The notes beneath the pieces were generated by a model. That model was not told the DNA's origin, made no database searches, and worked only from the letters and a program-made list of their open reading frames with translations. The translations under genes and the position numbers were made by a program. Of a stretch of 64,000 bases of DNA, positions 12,376 to 22,149 are shown in pieces (position 1 is the first letter of the stretch; each line of letters begins with the position of its first letter). Source of the stretch: Isoetes taiwanensis (lineage: Eukaryota; Streptophyta; Lycopodiopsida; Isoetales; Isoetaceae). Location of the stretch: NCBI GenBank assembly GCA_021234155.1, contig JAJEKV010000049.1, positions 1,703,487 to 1,767,486 of the forward strand, given 5' to 3'.

Positions 12376-13130
12376 TTACTATACAATCAAAGAAATTCAT
12401 TAAATCGAGAAACAACAATCTTAGGCAATTTAGAGAGAAAACGAATTTTATACCAGGATGGAAGTAGCACTTGCATGTCCTCTTTTCTTTGCCATGGCCA
12501 GAGCTTGGAACCATCACTCAAGGGCAACAGATAAACAAAATCCATTATTTGAGCGTAGCGGCAAGGGAAACCCTGAACAGAAACTGCAGTGTTTCTCAAA
12601 ACAAAATGTCAGACTGCCAAAACTGATACAGCCAAAATCGGCACAACAGAGGGTCTGATGGATTTCCTTTCTGCACAGTTCCTTCATGGAATGTGCTTAC
12701 AAAAGTGACACATACTTCAGCTTATGAAATAAATCAGAGAGACAGAAGCCATAAGACTAAAGAAGAAAACAAAAATTCTAGTACCTTAAGAAATATCCAG
12801 GGTTTGCCGAATGCCTTGATCTGCTCTGCCATATGAAAGATGATTGCCGAGCGACAAGAAAGAACAAAAGGGGGAGAATCCGTGGCCAGGAATATTTGGC
12901 AAGGCCCACAGGTTCTGGAGTAGCGACGTTCCCTGTGTGCTATTTTTCTCAGCCGTCTTCTTCCTTAGATCTTCATCATTCCATTCCAGATCCTTATTTT
13001 CAAACATCTGTATATTAAAAGAGTTGGATTCTAAGTTAAAGTTTAACCTCTGCCCTTTACCACACAAGTAATCTCTAAGATTTGAAATATAACAATATAA
13101 TTCATACTTTACAACAAACTTGTTCATTGT
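12376..13130 (-). pseudogene. Possible captured exon sequences, unidentified
   Basis: Minus-strand frames at 12599-12387 and 13127-12786 have plausible residue composition. The second contains a charged stretch (ENKDLEWNDEDLRKKTAEKN). They lie just upstream of the lipase exons on the same strand and could be further captured 5' exons or unrelated DNA. No family is recognised and no splice model can be defended. Confidence 0.3.
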
Positions 13131-13382
13131 GGAAGAATGGATTTTTGAGATATAGTCTTACCTCATAGGACATATCCGAGGACTTTGGGGACCTTCTCAT
13201 CCCGAGAAACACGTTAGTGATAATGATAACGCCGCAAAGCATCATAAAGAATAGATTAGACACCAAAGTTTGTTGGTATCATCCAACAAGGTTGTGAGAC
13301 ATGACAAATAGCCAAACCTCGGATGAAGCACTTCAAGCAATGAAAGAACAATCAATGCCAATAAATTTTATTATATGCTCGC

Positions 13383-13537
13383 TTAGAAATCAAAGCGGGG
13401 ATTACTAAAAGCGATATCCAGATCGTGATCATTGGGATATTCAACAAGTATCTCCTGCTCGTCGTCTTCAGGATACTGTACGCATCGTTGCTGATCAATC
13501 CTCCTTTGCTCTGCCGCAAACCGTCTCCATTGCAAAA
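13383..13537 (-). pseudogene. Unidentified C-terminal exon fragment
   Basis: A minus-strand frame of about 50 codons ends in TAA at 13383-13385. It contains WRRFAAEQRRIDQQR, then an acidic stretch YPEDDEQEILVEYPNDHD, and ends NPRFDF. Composition and the clean terminal stop suggest the last exon of a captured gene. Family unknown. Confidence 0.35.
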
Positions 13538-13544
13538 AGGAAAA

Positions 13545-13772
13545 AATCACAAACAGACGCGATTATGTCAATACGAGCCATATCCTTGACTGGCTAACCG
13601 GCTACTCAGTGAAAGAAGAGCCTCGCCGACTAACTAGGATGACCGCCAGTTTAAGGGCTGTACCAAGTTTTTAGCAGTTTTCTGAATATACTAGGTATAT
13701 ACCAGCATATTCTTGAAATATGCTAAGAACCCACCTCAACAAGGGTTTGCCCCCCTAGGGGCAACCCAAAAA
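13545..13772 (+). repeat. Dispersed direct repeat, copy 2
   Basis: Partner of 7808-8004, with the two shared blocks in swapped order. It runs directly into the foldback-repeat array that starts at 13782. Confidence 0.65.
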
Positions 13773-13781
13773 ACTCACTAA

Positions 13782-14390
13782 ATTCGCATGGTGTGATCCA
13801 CTTTCTTATTTGTTGTCAAATTAAAATTAAACACAAGTACTCATTCCTATTTGTATCTAAAATGCTTTAACACTCTTAAGTACATAAGTCATTATCCCTT
13901 TTCAAAGAGCATATTATTTTTCAAGAAGAATCACACCAAGCGAATAGTACATATGCAACAAAAATGGAACACACTAAATTCGCATCGTGTGATCCACTTT
14001 CTTATTTGTTGTCAAATTAAAATTAAACACAAGTACCCCTTCTCATTTAATGCTTTACCACCCCAAGTGCATAAAGTTATTAGTCCTTTTCAAAGAGCAT
14101 ATCTTTTTTTAAGAAGGATCACATCAAGCATCCTATTTGCATCTAAAATACTTTACCAACTCTAGTAGTACATAAAGTTATTAGCTCTTTTCAAAAAGCA
14201 AACACTTTATCAATAAATGAGCACGTCACATATCCACACTTAACTTCAAATAAGACACATATATAAGTAATTTTACTATAGGAAGTCATCTTTTTCCAAA
14301 AAGATCACACCAAGCGAATTTTGTATAAGCTAAAAGGTTGGAATATATTAAATTCGCATGGTGTGATCCACTTTCTTGTTTGTTGTCAAT
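13782..14390 (+). repeat. Tandem array of ~196 bp units with palindromic arms
   Basis: Units beginning ATTCGCATGGTGTGATCCAC followed by TTTCTTATTTGTTGTCAA start at 13782, 13978 and 14352. The inverted arm GGATCACACCAAGCGAAT or close variants lie at 13929, 14116 and 14302. Hairpins of 67-68 bp can form at 13929-13995 and 14302-14369. Confidence 0.7.
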
Positions 14391-14891
14391 AGATAATAAC
14401 ACCAAGCTAATCAAACCTAACAATGTTTCCATATGTGACACTTTGAGTTAACTGATCCAAAAGGCTCATGAAAGCGACATTTTATACAATATGTCTTTGG
14501 AGCTTTTGTGTCGTGGCATTAGTAAACACCTCTAATGGAGCAAATATTTTGTAACTCATTTTTTCAACAACCCTGGATGCACGTCTTATCAAACATTTCT
14601 TCATTGCAAGGACACCATTCTCATAAGGCTTGCACAATTCGCTTAAAAGAGGTCATGGGACGACTTTCAAGCTCGGCTCCCACAACTTTACAACGTAAAA
14701 CTAGATGCCCATTGCCCTGAATGTATATCTTGGAAAAGCATGTCTCTTATGTCCATATGTTAGACAACAACGATGCTAGTAATGCTTTTCCCTAGTCTCA
14801 AATCCCCGACATCTGATAAATATAGCCCAAAGAAAAATATTTGATTAAGTGAGTGAATATAAATCAAGAAAAGGGAAGAAAAAAGAAGCAA
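14391..14891. other. Transposon interior, no recognised gene
   Basis: Non-coding by inspection; the short frame at 14535-14720 has no features. Confidence 0.4.
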
Positions 14892-14959
14892 GGATCACAT
14901 GACGCGAAATCTCACTACACATTTACAAAGTGCATATGCATTTTCGCATGGTGTGATCC
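14892..14959. repeat. 68 bp foldback repeat
   Basis: The left arm is GGATCACATGACGCGAAAT and the right arm is TTCGCATGGTGTGATCC. Same family and nearly the same length as the hairpins at 6986, 13929 and 14302. Confidence 0.6.
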
Positions 14960-15743
14960 ATGTATTATTGAGGGTGCAAATTTGCAAATATCCTCCTCTT
15001 CAAATCCCTTCCCCCCTCCCTTCCCTTTTTTTTTGCAATATACTATCCATAGCATTTATTTTGAACCCTATAGTTCTACCTATTCATTGCGTATGAATGT
15101 CGCTTCCGGGTGATGTAACTCCATAGTCACCCTTCGTTAAGGATAGCATTCTCACCCACGAGCCTATGGATAGATATCCTTCCACCGTCAGATCGATCGG
15201 TCGTTGAATTGTAAGAGTGAATGGCAGGGAGCAATACGATGAATGGGAAGAGCTAAAAAGTAGAAAAACTTTAGAATGAAAATTTGGGTAGTAAAAACAT
15301 GGCATGTAACGTATGTTTTTTTATGCGCACATCGCCTCGCCGTTGTTGCTTAACTCTATGCTCGCACCAAAAAACACGAACACTATTGTAGACTTGGATT
15401 CCAAATGAAGAGCGAAGGCGGAGAGGATGCACGTAGCGGCGCTAATGTGAACAATGGAAATCTTGGTGCCAAAATTTGATAAGGTGGTTGGTGCATGTGG
15501 GCATGTGCACAGTAGGCGGGAAAAATAGCCATTATTTTGGTCCGCGATACGATTTTCGAAAAATGCGGGCCATTAATGTGGTTGCAATGAATGCACAAAC
15601 ATGTCCTATGAAATTTCGCCATGTGGATGCCAAGTAAGCCTGCTCCTCTTTCTACTTGCCAACTAATACTGACTTTGGAAAAAAATGCGCAAACATCATT
15701 GGTCGCGAGAAACATGACGTGGAATTCTGGCATCCAAGATATG
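14960..15743. other. Transposon interior, right part, no recognised gene
   Basis: No convincing coding region. The minus frame at 15383-15733 includes the terminal repeat and is not considered real. Confidence 0.4.
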
Positions 15744-15772
15744 GGCCATTTTGAGACCCCAAATCTGCCCTA
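15744..15772 (-). repeat. Right terminal inverted repeat
   Basis: Reverse complement matches 5193-5221 with one mismatch. It is followed by ATG and then CAT, where the Rep frame of copy A resumes. Confidence 0.8.
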
Positions 15773-15775
15773 ATG

Positions 15776-16640
15776 CATAATATTTCTAAATCTATTATCG
15801 AGAAAGATAAGGACTTGTACTTGAGGTGGGGTGCAGGTGATACTAAAGGGCTTGTTGTGCTGGATAACAGAAATTTACTGAACAAGGCTGCTCACTTTGT
15901 ATTTTACCATGGGAATCAAAGGCTTACTGCAAGTTTAACTTATACATTGTGCAGAATGATCAAATCTAGGAAGTATACACTATCAAGGAATGGGCCAGGG
16001 CATAGATGTTACTGGGATGATTCTATTCCTTGTGTGAAAAGGACGTGAACTTCGAAGATAGCTGAGACCCTTCCTTTAGCCCTGATGTTGTTATTCTAGA
16101 GCCTGGCGTGGATTACATTCCAATCCACACGGGTGATAACATATTGGTTGTGTGGATTGACCTTATATAGTTTTAATTCACCTGTACACTTTGTAATCCG
16201 CTTTGTGAGTTTCGGTTTTGTTCTTGTTTTGGGTAGTTCCTATTGGTAACTTCCTGTTACAGGGTTGTGATGGAGAGCAATAGAGGGAGATGTACAAGGT
16301 CTTGCCCTTTAGTCTTGAGCTTGGAACATTCACTTCTAAGCTTCAGATTTAAGCGTCCCACTCTGATCCACATGCTTACCCTGGTGAATCTGAGGAAGTA
16401 TTTTGTGTTGAAGAGTTTGTTGCTAATGTGATACAGATTGGAACACTTGCCCATAGGATAGTTGCATCTCTTCGAATATTGACAGCTTACTCGTTTCTTT
16501 GATGCTATAGATTACGCAATGTATAGCGTGGGGGGGAATAGCTGGGCTGGGAGTGCCAATTTCTGAACTATATACCTTGAGATCCCACACTAGCCTTGCC
16601 AAAGCTCCGTTGGTACAAGAAATCTGATAGGTTGGCGATG
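15776..16640 (+). pseudogene. Rep-like HUH element, copy A, 3' half
   Basis: The frame resumes mid-protein with HNISKSIIEKDKDLYLRWG, matching HNVSEAAIEKGKDLYLRWG of copy B, then LLNKAAHF and RRYWDD-like blocks to about 16050. Relative to copy B it lacks about 45 residues after FTLS (the segment with INEHRVRAAWR), so it is internally deleted. Frameshifts follow; 16085-16135 still reads DVVILEPGVDYIPIHTGD, as in copy B. After an intron-like gap ending TTACAG at 16262, the second domain is recognisable at about 16400-16480 (FVANVIQIG.LAHRIVASLR) and 16545-16625 (LGVPISELYTLRS). Several stops make it non-functional. Confidence 0.65.
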
Positions 16641-16824
16641 TCATTTGGCACGCCCAGTCTGGACCGCCCATGAATTACTGTGTGCTATTATTTTTGGTGC
16701 TTGTACAGGCACATGGACACTTTTCTGTTATGTTGATGTGAATAAACCAATTTATGATTTCTATCCATTTACACTGTATGCTTATGATTGCGTTATCCTA
16801 TTCATATTAACACATCTGAAATTT

Positions 16825-16935
16825 TAGTGGGCTACGACCCCTGGGTATATGGGCAATCCCTTGTGTTAGGATTTCTCCTATGCCCGAATGAGCATGGGCA
16901 TTGTACTGGTGTTCAAATCTCCAGGCTCACTGATG
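16825..16935 (+). repeat. Degenerate three-hairpin tail of copy A
   Basis: Aligns with 38115-38220 of copy B: TTAGTGGGCTACGACCCCTG corresponds to TTAGCGGGCTTCGGCCGCTG, and CTGGTGTTCAAATCTCCAGG to CTGGGGTTCGACTCCCCGGG. The central long stem has decayed more than the other two. Confidence 0.5.
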
Positions 16936-17344
16936 ACGCTCATTTGTTTTCACTTGCAAAACATAGATCATGGTAATTGGGCTCTTGCAATTGAACCTTC
17001 AAGAGCCTTTTGAGTCATTGCCACCATCCGGGAGTATAGAGCTGGAGCTCTCAGGAAGATATGGAGTTAAAGCTTTCAGTCCTCTGAGGTCGCTGAGAGC
17101 ATGAGTGTTCTATGACATCAAACTCAGCGCTCTCAGGGACATAAGAGGCATCTTTGCGCGAGCACTTCAGGTAAGTGGAGAGCATTGGACTCCAATCGGG
17201 ATTCAATTCCCCAAGCTTCCTTGATCTTGGAAAGTTTGGTTTGCTATAGTGTATGTCTGATGTGTTGCATGCGTGTTGGGAGAGGGTAACCATCCGATTG
17301 GGGCTTTTTAAATGCCACTTACAAAACGGGTCAACATGGGGTTG
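16936..17344. other. Copy A 3' region without recognised gene
   Basis: No coding signal. It separates the hairpin region from the conserved 19 bp end motif of the Rep elements. Confidence 0.4.
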
Positions 17345-17383
17345 TTTGACCCCATCTTGACTTGTTTGACCCCATCTTGACTT
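17345..17383 (+). repeat. Duplicated 19-bp Rep-element end motif
   Basis: TTTGACCCCATCTTGACTT occurs twice in tandem, one base apart. One identical copy lies at 38409-38427 beyond copy B. It probably marks the 3' boundary of these elements. It ends 199 bp before the start codon of the gene at 17582. Confidence 0.6.
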
Positions 17384-17581
17384 GGAACGGACGCCCACAT
17401 GAATCGTTGGGGAATATTCTGCAGAATGTCATCAGTCCACAGAAAATCAAAACACACGCCCTACCCAAGAAAGCTCAGGTCCTTGAACCACTAGAATGCA
17501 AAAAAGAAAAAAAGAAAAAAGAGAAAAAGAAAAAATTGCGCTTTTAAATAAGATGCAAGAAAATGGACGCCTGCATTATCC
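17384..17581 (+). promoter_or_regulatory. Putative promoter and 5' UTR of the plastid-protein gene
   Basis: A purine-rich A/G tract at 17500-17536 is followed by TTTTAAATAAG (about 17541), which could serve as a weak TATA-like element about 35-40 bp before the ATG. The close upstream neighbour is the Rep-element end motif at 17345-17383, so element sequence may form part of the promoter. No transcription start evidence is available. Confidence 0.3.
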
Positions 17582-19394
17582 ATGGCTTTGGCTTCTCCGG
17601 TTTCTCAAGCGAGCTCTTGCATTTCACCGTTTTACCCTAAACCATGCCTAATAATCCATCCCCAAACCAGAAAGCGATTGTTATGCTTCAGCTCCATGGC
17701 CAGCCACAACGGAAACTCCAAAAACCAGCCCAATAAGAAAGCCATGCATGTTGTAATGCCATTACTTGCAGCTGCTTTTGTAGGTTGTTGCTTCCCCGAA
17801 AGTTCTTTTTTTTTTCCTTGGGGTATTAGGCTAAATAGCTGATTCTGCAGGATGTATGCAACCGGCCCAGGGTCTGGAATGGCCAGACCTTGCTTTGAAA
17901 CCCGTGGTAGCAGATGCGGAACTTCAGAGCCCATCCACAGATGATGCTTATCAAAAACTACTTCAAAAAATCAAGGTAATTGCCAGTATGTTTGTGAGTC
18001 TATGTTCCTGGAGAGGACGTGTTCAACCTGCATTTCCAGGAAAATTGGGCTTTGTCTTCTGTGAATCTGCGTGCTCCCTGAAATGACGAGCGTAGTTTGC
18101 ATTTTAGGAAAAGAAGGCCCAAAGAATAGGTGGGCAGAGAGCAGCAGAAAGTCCATTAACAACTTCAATAGGTGGGCAGAGAGCAACAGAAAGTCCATCA
18201 ACAAGTTCAAATGTGGTAAGCCATCTGACCATTGACTTAGTTTTGTGGTTATTGATAGTTTCTGATGCTAATCAGATGAGCGGGCATCTTTTGTGTCATG
18301 AAGTCTAAAGAAATGCTACAAAAAGATGAGAAAGTCAAGGAGGCACCCCGAAATTCAAGAACTCCATCAGTACCAAAGGTACTATTTCTAGTTCAATTTT
18401 TTTCTGAGGTAGTTAGTTTCAATGGGGATAATTAGCAGTATCATAGAGCAACAGACAATTCAGATATTTTTTCTTATGTTAGGTTGGTAATGTCTAATAT
18501 GACAACGTAGGAATTCCTCCAATTATCAAGCACCTGAACACGAGGAAGTTCTTACATGCACAGTTGCAACATGCTTGTCATATATTGATCTCTTAGGATT
18601 TTTGTAGCCTTTATCTTCTTTTATTTAAGGATGACATGGAAAATGGCATATCAAAACATGGAGTGGAATTTTACTGTCATAGACCACTTTGGACGGGACA
18701 AAGGCAGCGCATGCTATCTGTCTACAGATCAATGATGTCAAGGGTGAAGAGAGGCGTTGACTTAATTAGCATCTTATATATGATTTTGCAGGCACAGGTT
18801 GTATCATCAGGAAAGCAGAGAACCCATGGCTACATGCCATTGTTCTTGGCGCAGTTTCTAATGTTTCTTGGGACTGCAGGAGGTGCAGTGGCAGTTTTTA
18901 TATTTCCAGAGCAAGTTAGTGAGGTAATTTACTAGTGCATCACAACATCTATACTTCTGTTGTGGACCCTTAATTGATTTACTAAATGGGGCATTCAGAA
19001 ATTAAATGACTTCCTTGATAAGACACAACCATATGTGGAAAAGGCGCAACCTATAGCTTCCCAGGTTCAACATTCTTGGGCAGTGCTTTTTAATGTTCCT
19101 TTGCTTGATGGTTTTGATTGTGCTTATTGGTTGATTTCATAGGCGATGAAAACAGGGCAAGAGTTAGCTATACAAGCGCAACCATATATTCAAAAAGCTT
19201 GGGTATCTTCTAAGCCCCTGGCAAAGAAAGCGTTGGAAACTTCAATTCCCTTGGTGAAAAATACTATCGAGGCTTCGAAACCAATTTTAAAAGATGCTTT
19301 TGAAGCTTCAAAGCCACTTATCAAGCAAGTTCAATCTAAAGCAACAACTTCACTACAAGAGATTCAAGAAAAGGCAAAGAACTTGAATCAATAA
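17582..19394 (+). CDS. Seven-exon gene: putative plastid membrane protein with 11-residue amphipathic repeats
   Basis: Splice model: 17582-17783, 17851-17975, 18108-18215, 18304-18378, 18792-18923, 18999-19064, 19143-19394. All introns are GT-AG and every join keeps frame, giving 319 residues. The start (ccATGGct) is the first ATG of the frame. Residues 1-55 are Ser/Ala/Lys-rich with few acids, like a plastid transit peptide, followed by a hydrophobic stretch at 56-68. Exon 3 holds a 14-residue duplication (IGGQRA.ESP). Residues 185-208 (MPLFLAQFLMFLGTAGG...) form a likely transmembrane helix. Residues about 220-319 repeat an 11-residue pattern (SKPLAKKALET, SIPLVKNTIEA, SKPILKDAFEA, SKPLIKQVQSK), like lipid-binding 11-mer helices. 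I do not recognise the family. It appears intact and is the best host gene candidate besides the PPR gene. Confidence 0.8.
18630..18743 (+). other. Possible in-frame cassette exon
   Basis: Within intron 4, an acceptor (ttatttaag) at 18629 and a donor (agg|gtgaag) at 18743/18744 bound 114 bases, 38 codons, with no stop and phase 0 on both sides. The encoded segment (DDMENGISKHG...) shows no resemblance to the rest of the protein. It could be an alternative exon adding 38 residues just before the transmembrane exon, or chance. Confidence 0.3.
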
Positions 19395-20153
19395 TCAGTT
19401 GAAATGGTCTTAGAGGTATAAAGAGACATTACGACAAATTTCAGGAATATATAAAAAATTTGTACACGAATTTGCAGGAAAGATCAAACAATGTTAATTG
19501 ATGGCTGATGCTTGAGAATATTCAGAATGAGAGAGAAGTTCTGAAGTGTCAAATCTGAAAAATGTCTTAGGCCTTTTGAACTTTGGCCAGTTCTGGTTTT
19601 GTTGTAGTGACATGATTTGCCATGCTTGTCAATGCAAATAAGAATAACAAAAACTTGTTAAGATTCGACTGTGTGGACCTGTTTATGAGAATTCCAGAAT
19701 TGTGTTCTTGAGATATCAGAATATAACAGAGAAGATTAACTGAAAAGAAGAAAGGCGTGCAATGCTGGAGCTTTTCATTACGAACGCACATATTGTTCCT
19801 TTTAAGCACGGATTGGATTGGACTGGAGGGTGCAAAATCCATTTAGATGCGTTGAAGCATGGGTTCACTTCTGTATACAAGAATGACTCTTTGGTTGTAC
19901 ACTTTGACACGCCAGAATTACAACCAAAGAGTCATTAGTGTAATGTGAAGTTTTTTGTTAGGTTTAATTCTATGGCCAGGTTTTCCTTTCTCTTTGGCTA
20001 TGGCATAGAATCTGTGCTTTGGCTTTGGCGCTTGAGGTTGATAGTGGCTAGTTTGTGGCTTTGGCTTGCCGAATGAATGGTGTTGGCATTTGTGTTTCAA
20101 GATTTGACCTTTTTGTTCAAGATTGAAGGTTTTCTTAAATTTTTTTATATTTC
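19395..20153. other. 3' UTR and downstream spacer
   Basis: Probably contains the 3' UTR and poly(A) site of the plastid-protein gene. No clear AATAAA is placed near the stop. Small minus-strand frames (19567-19842 and 19918-20100) carry no recognisable features. Confidence 0.4.
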
Positions 20154-20156
20154 TTA

Positions 20157-20655
20157 GGGTACATTCGCACCTGTGGTTAAGTTAAGTTAAACTATGGTTG
20201 AAATTTACATTCGCACTACTAGTTAAGTTAGCATTTAGTTAAGAAATTTAGTTAAGAATTTAGTTAACTTTTAACCAAAAACACTAACTAAACTTGTCGT
20301 CGCACCTTGTTCCGTTAACTTAGCCAAAATTAACTAAAAGTTAATCAAATTAGAAATTAGCACCAAAAGTTAAATCATCCCATTGAGGTCACTTTAAGTT
20401 TAGTTAGAGGTGCTTATAATTTCTTATGTCTTTGGCTAACTTAACTAGACATGTTCAAAAGCATTTAATTAACTAGTTAAGTTATTTTTTGACCAAATTT
20501 TTTAGCTAAACGAGTGCGAAATAGTTTTTTGTTAAGTTAGCCTAGCTAAAAGTTTTAGCTAGCTTTGGTGTGAAGGCAATCATCAGGTTAGTGTTAACTT
20601 AACTTAACAGTAAAAGTTAAGTTAACTAAACTTAAGCATGGGTGCGAATAGACCC
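20157..20655. mobile_element. Tourist-like (PIF/Harbinger) MITE
   Basis: A 499 bp element flanked by TTA on both sides (20154-20156 and 20656-20658). The inverted ends are GGGTACATTCGCACC and GGGTCTATTCGCACC. The interior is packed with GTTAAGTTAAC-type inverted and direct motifs, especially in the first and last 80 bp. The TTA target duplication and GGG-starting TIR are hallmarks of PIF/Harbinger-derived MITEs. No coding capacity. Confidence 0.85.
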
Positions 20656-20658
20656 TTA

Positions 20659-22139
20659 TCTGTAGCAATGTTTTACCTTCTTGCTTACCGCCTTTCAGGT
20701 TCAATCTGTCTTTCAGGTTCAAAATCCACTAATCTTGAGGCAGAAGAAGCAGGAACCAAGACATCCAGTTCTTTCTTTGAGGGACTATTTTCTTGTTTGA
20801 GCATATTTACCTTGCTTCATACATTTCTTGGCGATACCATGCCGGCGCAGCTCTGTTTCGACCAAAATAGCCTCTAAATCTGAGAAACATAGGTTCAAAT
20901 GTAAGCATCCTTTTTGTGACTATATCTTCTGTTTGCTAACAATTTGTTTTGGGTAGTTATACATCAACCTTTGTAGTTTATTCAGTAAATAATATGGCAT
21001 TGGTTTTTGTTTGTGCACTACTTTGCATCTTCTTTGTGCATGCAATAGCTGGATTTGGAATTCTTGAAGTGAAAGCATACCTAAATGGTCTTGATGTATC
21101 TGAGTTGTTCTCTTTGGAAGTTCTTCTTGTAAAGTTAACAAATTAATCAAGTCTTCGAACATATAACAACTTGGAATACTACATTGAAAAACACAAGTTG
21201 ATAGAATTGTAAGAGAGCAAAAGATGCTGGTTATTGCCATGGTTCTATTGTGATAGCAATAAAACCGACATTCCTTAGTTGGGACGCCTTATCTCACATC
21301 TCTTGTTTATCATGTCTCTTCTCTCATTTTTCATTCATCGGCATTCTCTTGAGCTAGATTTCTCATCCTTCTTACCTCTTTCGCTTGTAAAGATTTTCCC
21401 TTCAGTCCTAGAAGGCAGTGGACATTCAGTTCCAGTTTATGATTATGAAAACTATTCTTTCAATTTCGGTGCAGGAGTAGTATTATAGTTTTAGGAATTC
21501 CAGTCTGAGTCTGCAATGGATCATTTGTGATGGCTAAAGCAATTCAATTTATTGAATAACGATATGTTCTTGGCAGTTATTCTATTTCATTTTCCTTTTT
21601 CTCATTTTTGCAAATAGGGCTCCCTTTCTTTTTGCATGTTCATAGCTTTGATGCGGGCTGAAGGATGGCGCCAGGATGCCTATATATGGTCGATTGCAGT
21701 GAGATGGATAGAGACTTGTCTGATGAGCTAGAAACCTACCATACATAAGAGGTTTTTTGTTCTTTATCGATTCAAATTTCGTTTACTTTGGCCTTTGATT
21801 TCTTCAGAGCTTGGATGAATAGGTTAGTCTACTTCATCAGGCCGAATTTCATCATAGCATGGTAGGATAGGAAGGAATTGCATTGAATTTTAAGTTGTCT
21901 CTGGTGTTGTCTTGCATTTTTTTGGTAAATTGGTAGGTGCTACACCGCTCTTATTTTCTGCGTGTCATGCTGCAAAGTGACCTGCCACAGTTCTAGTGCC
22001 TAATTTTTTTTTGCAGATTTTACTTTGTCGGCGATCCCTTGGGTTCAGGACTAGCATCATTCATTAATCCTGTATATTTATCCAAAATCTTCTGGAATTT
22101 TGCCATGGGACTAGATTCAAGGGAAGATCTGAGTGTTTG
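20659..22139. other. Intergenic, no recognised gene
   Basis: AT-rich sequence with small frames on both strands (20638-20877, 20949-21146, 20920-21240 minus, 21279-21488) that lack motifs. It may hold the 3' end of the Helitron that follows, but no CTRR-hairpin terminus was identified. Confidence 0.4.
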
Positions 22140-22149
22140 CATAAACCGC

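Larger units (their letters stand above)
5193..15775. mobile_element. 10.58 kb TIR DNA transposon carrying host gene fragments
   Basis: Near-identical inverted termini of 29 bp (28 matches) lie at 5193-5221 and 15744-15772, beginning TAGGGC(G/A)GATTTGGGG. Weaker similarity extends inward to a TTCCACGTCAT block on both sides. The insertion splits the Rep frame of copy A precisely. CAT flanks both sides (5190-5192 and 15776-15778), so a 3 bp target duplication is possible, although the right end has three extra bases (ATG). No transposase is recognisable, so it is probably non-autonomous. The interior carries a PPR fragment, a spliced lipase fragment and arrays of short palindromes, as expected for a Pack-type element. 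The superfamily is unresolved. Confidence 0.7.

Noticed and set aside
5190-15778. PIF/Harbinger assignment of the large TIR transposon
   Set aside because: The bases outside GGGC are TTA on the left but TAA on the right, so they are inverted, not a direct target duplication.
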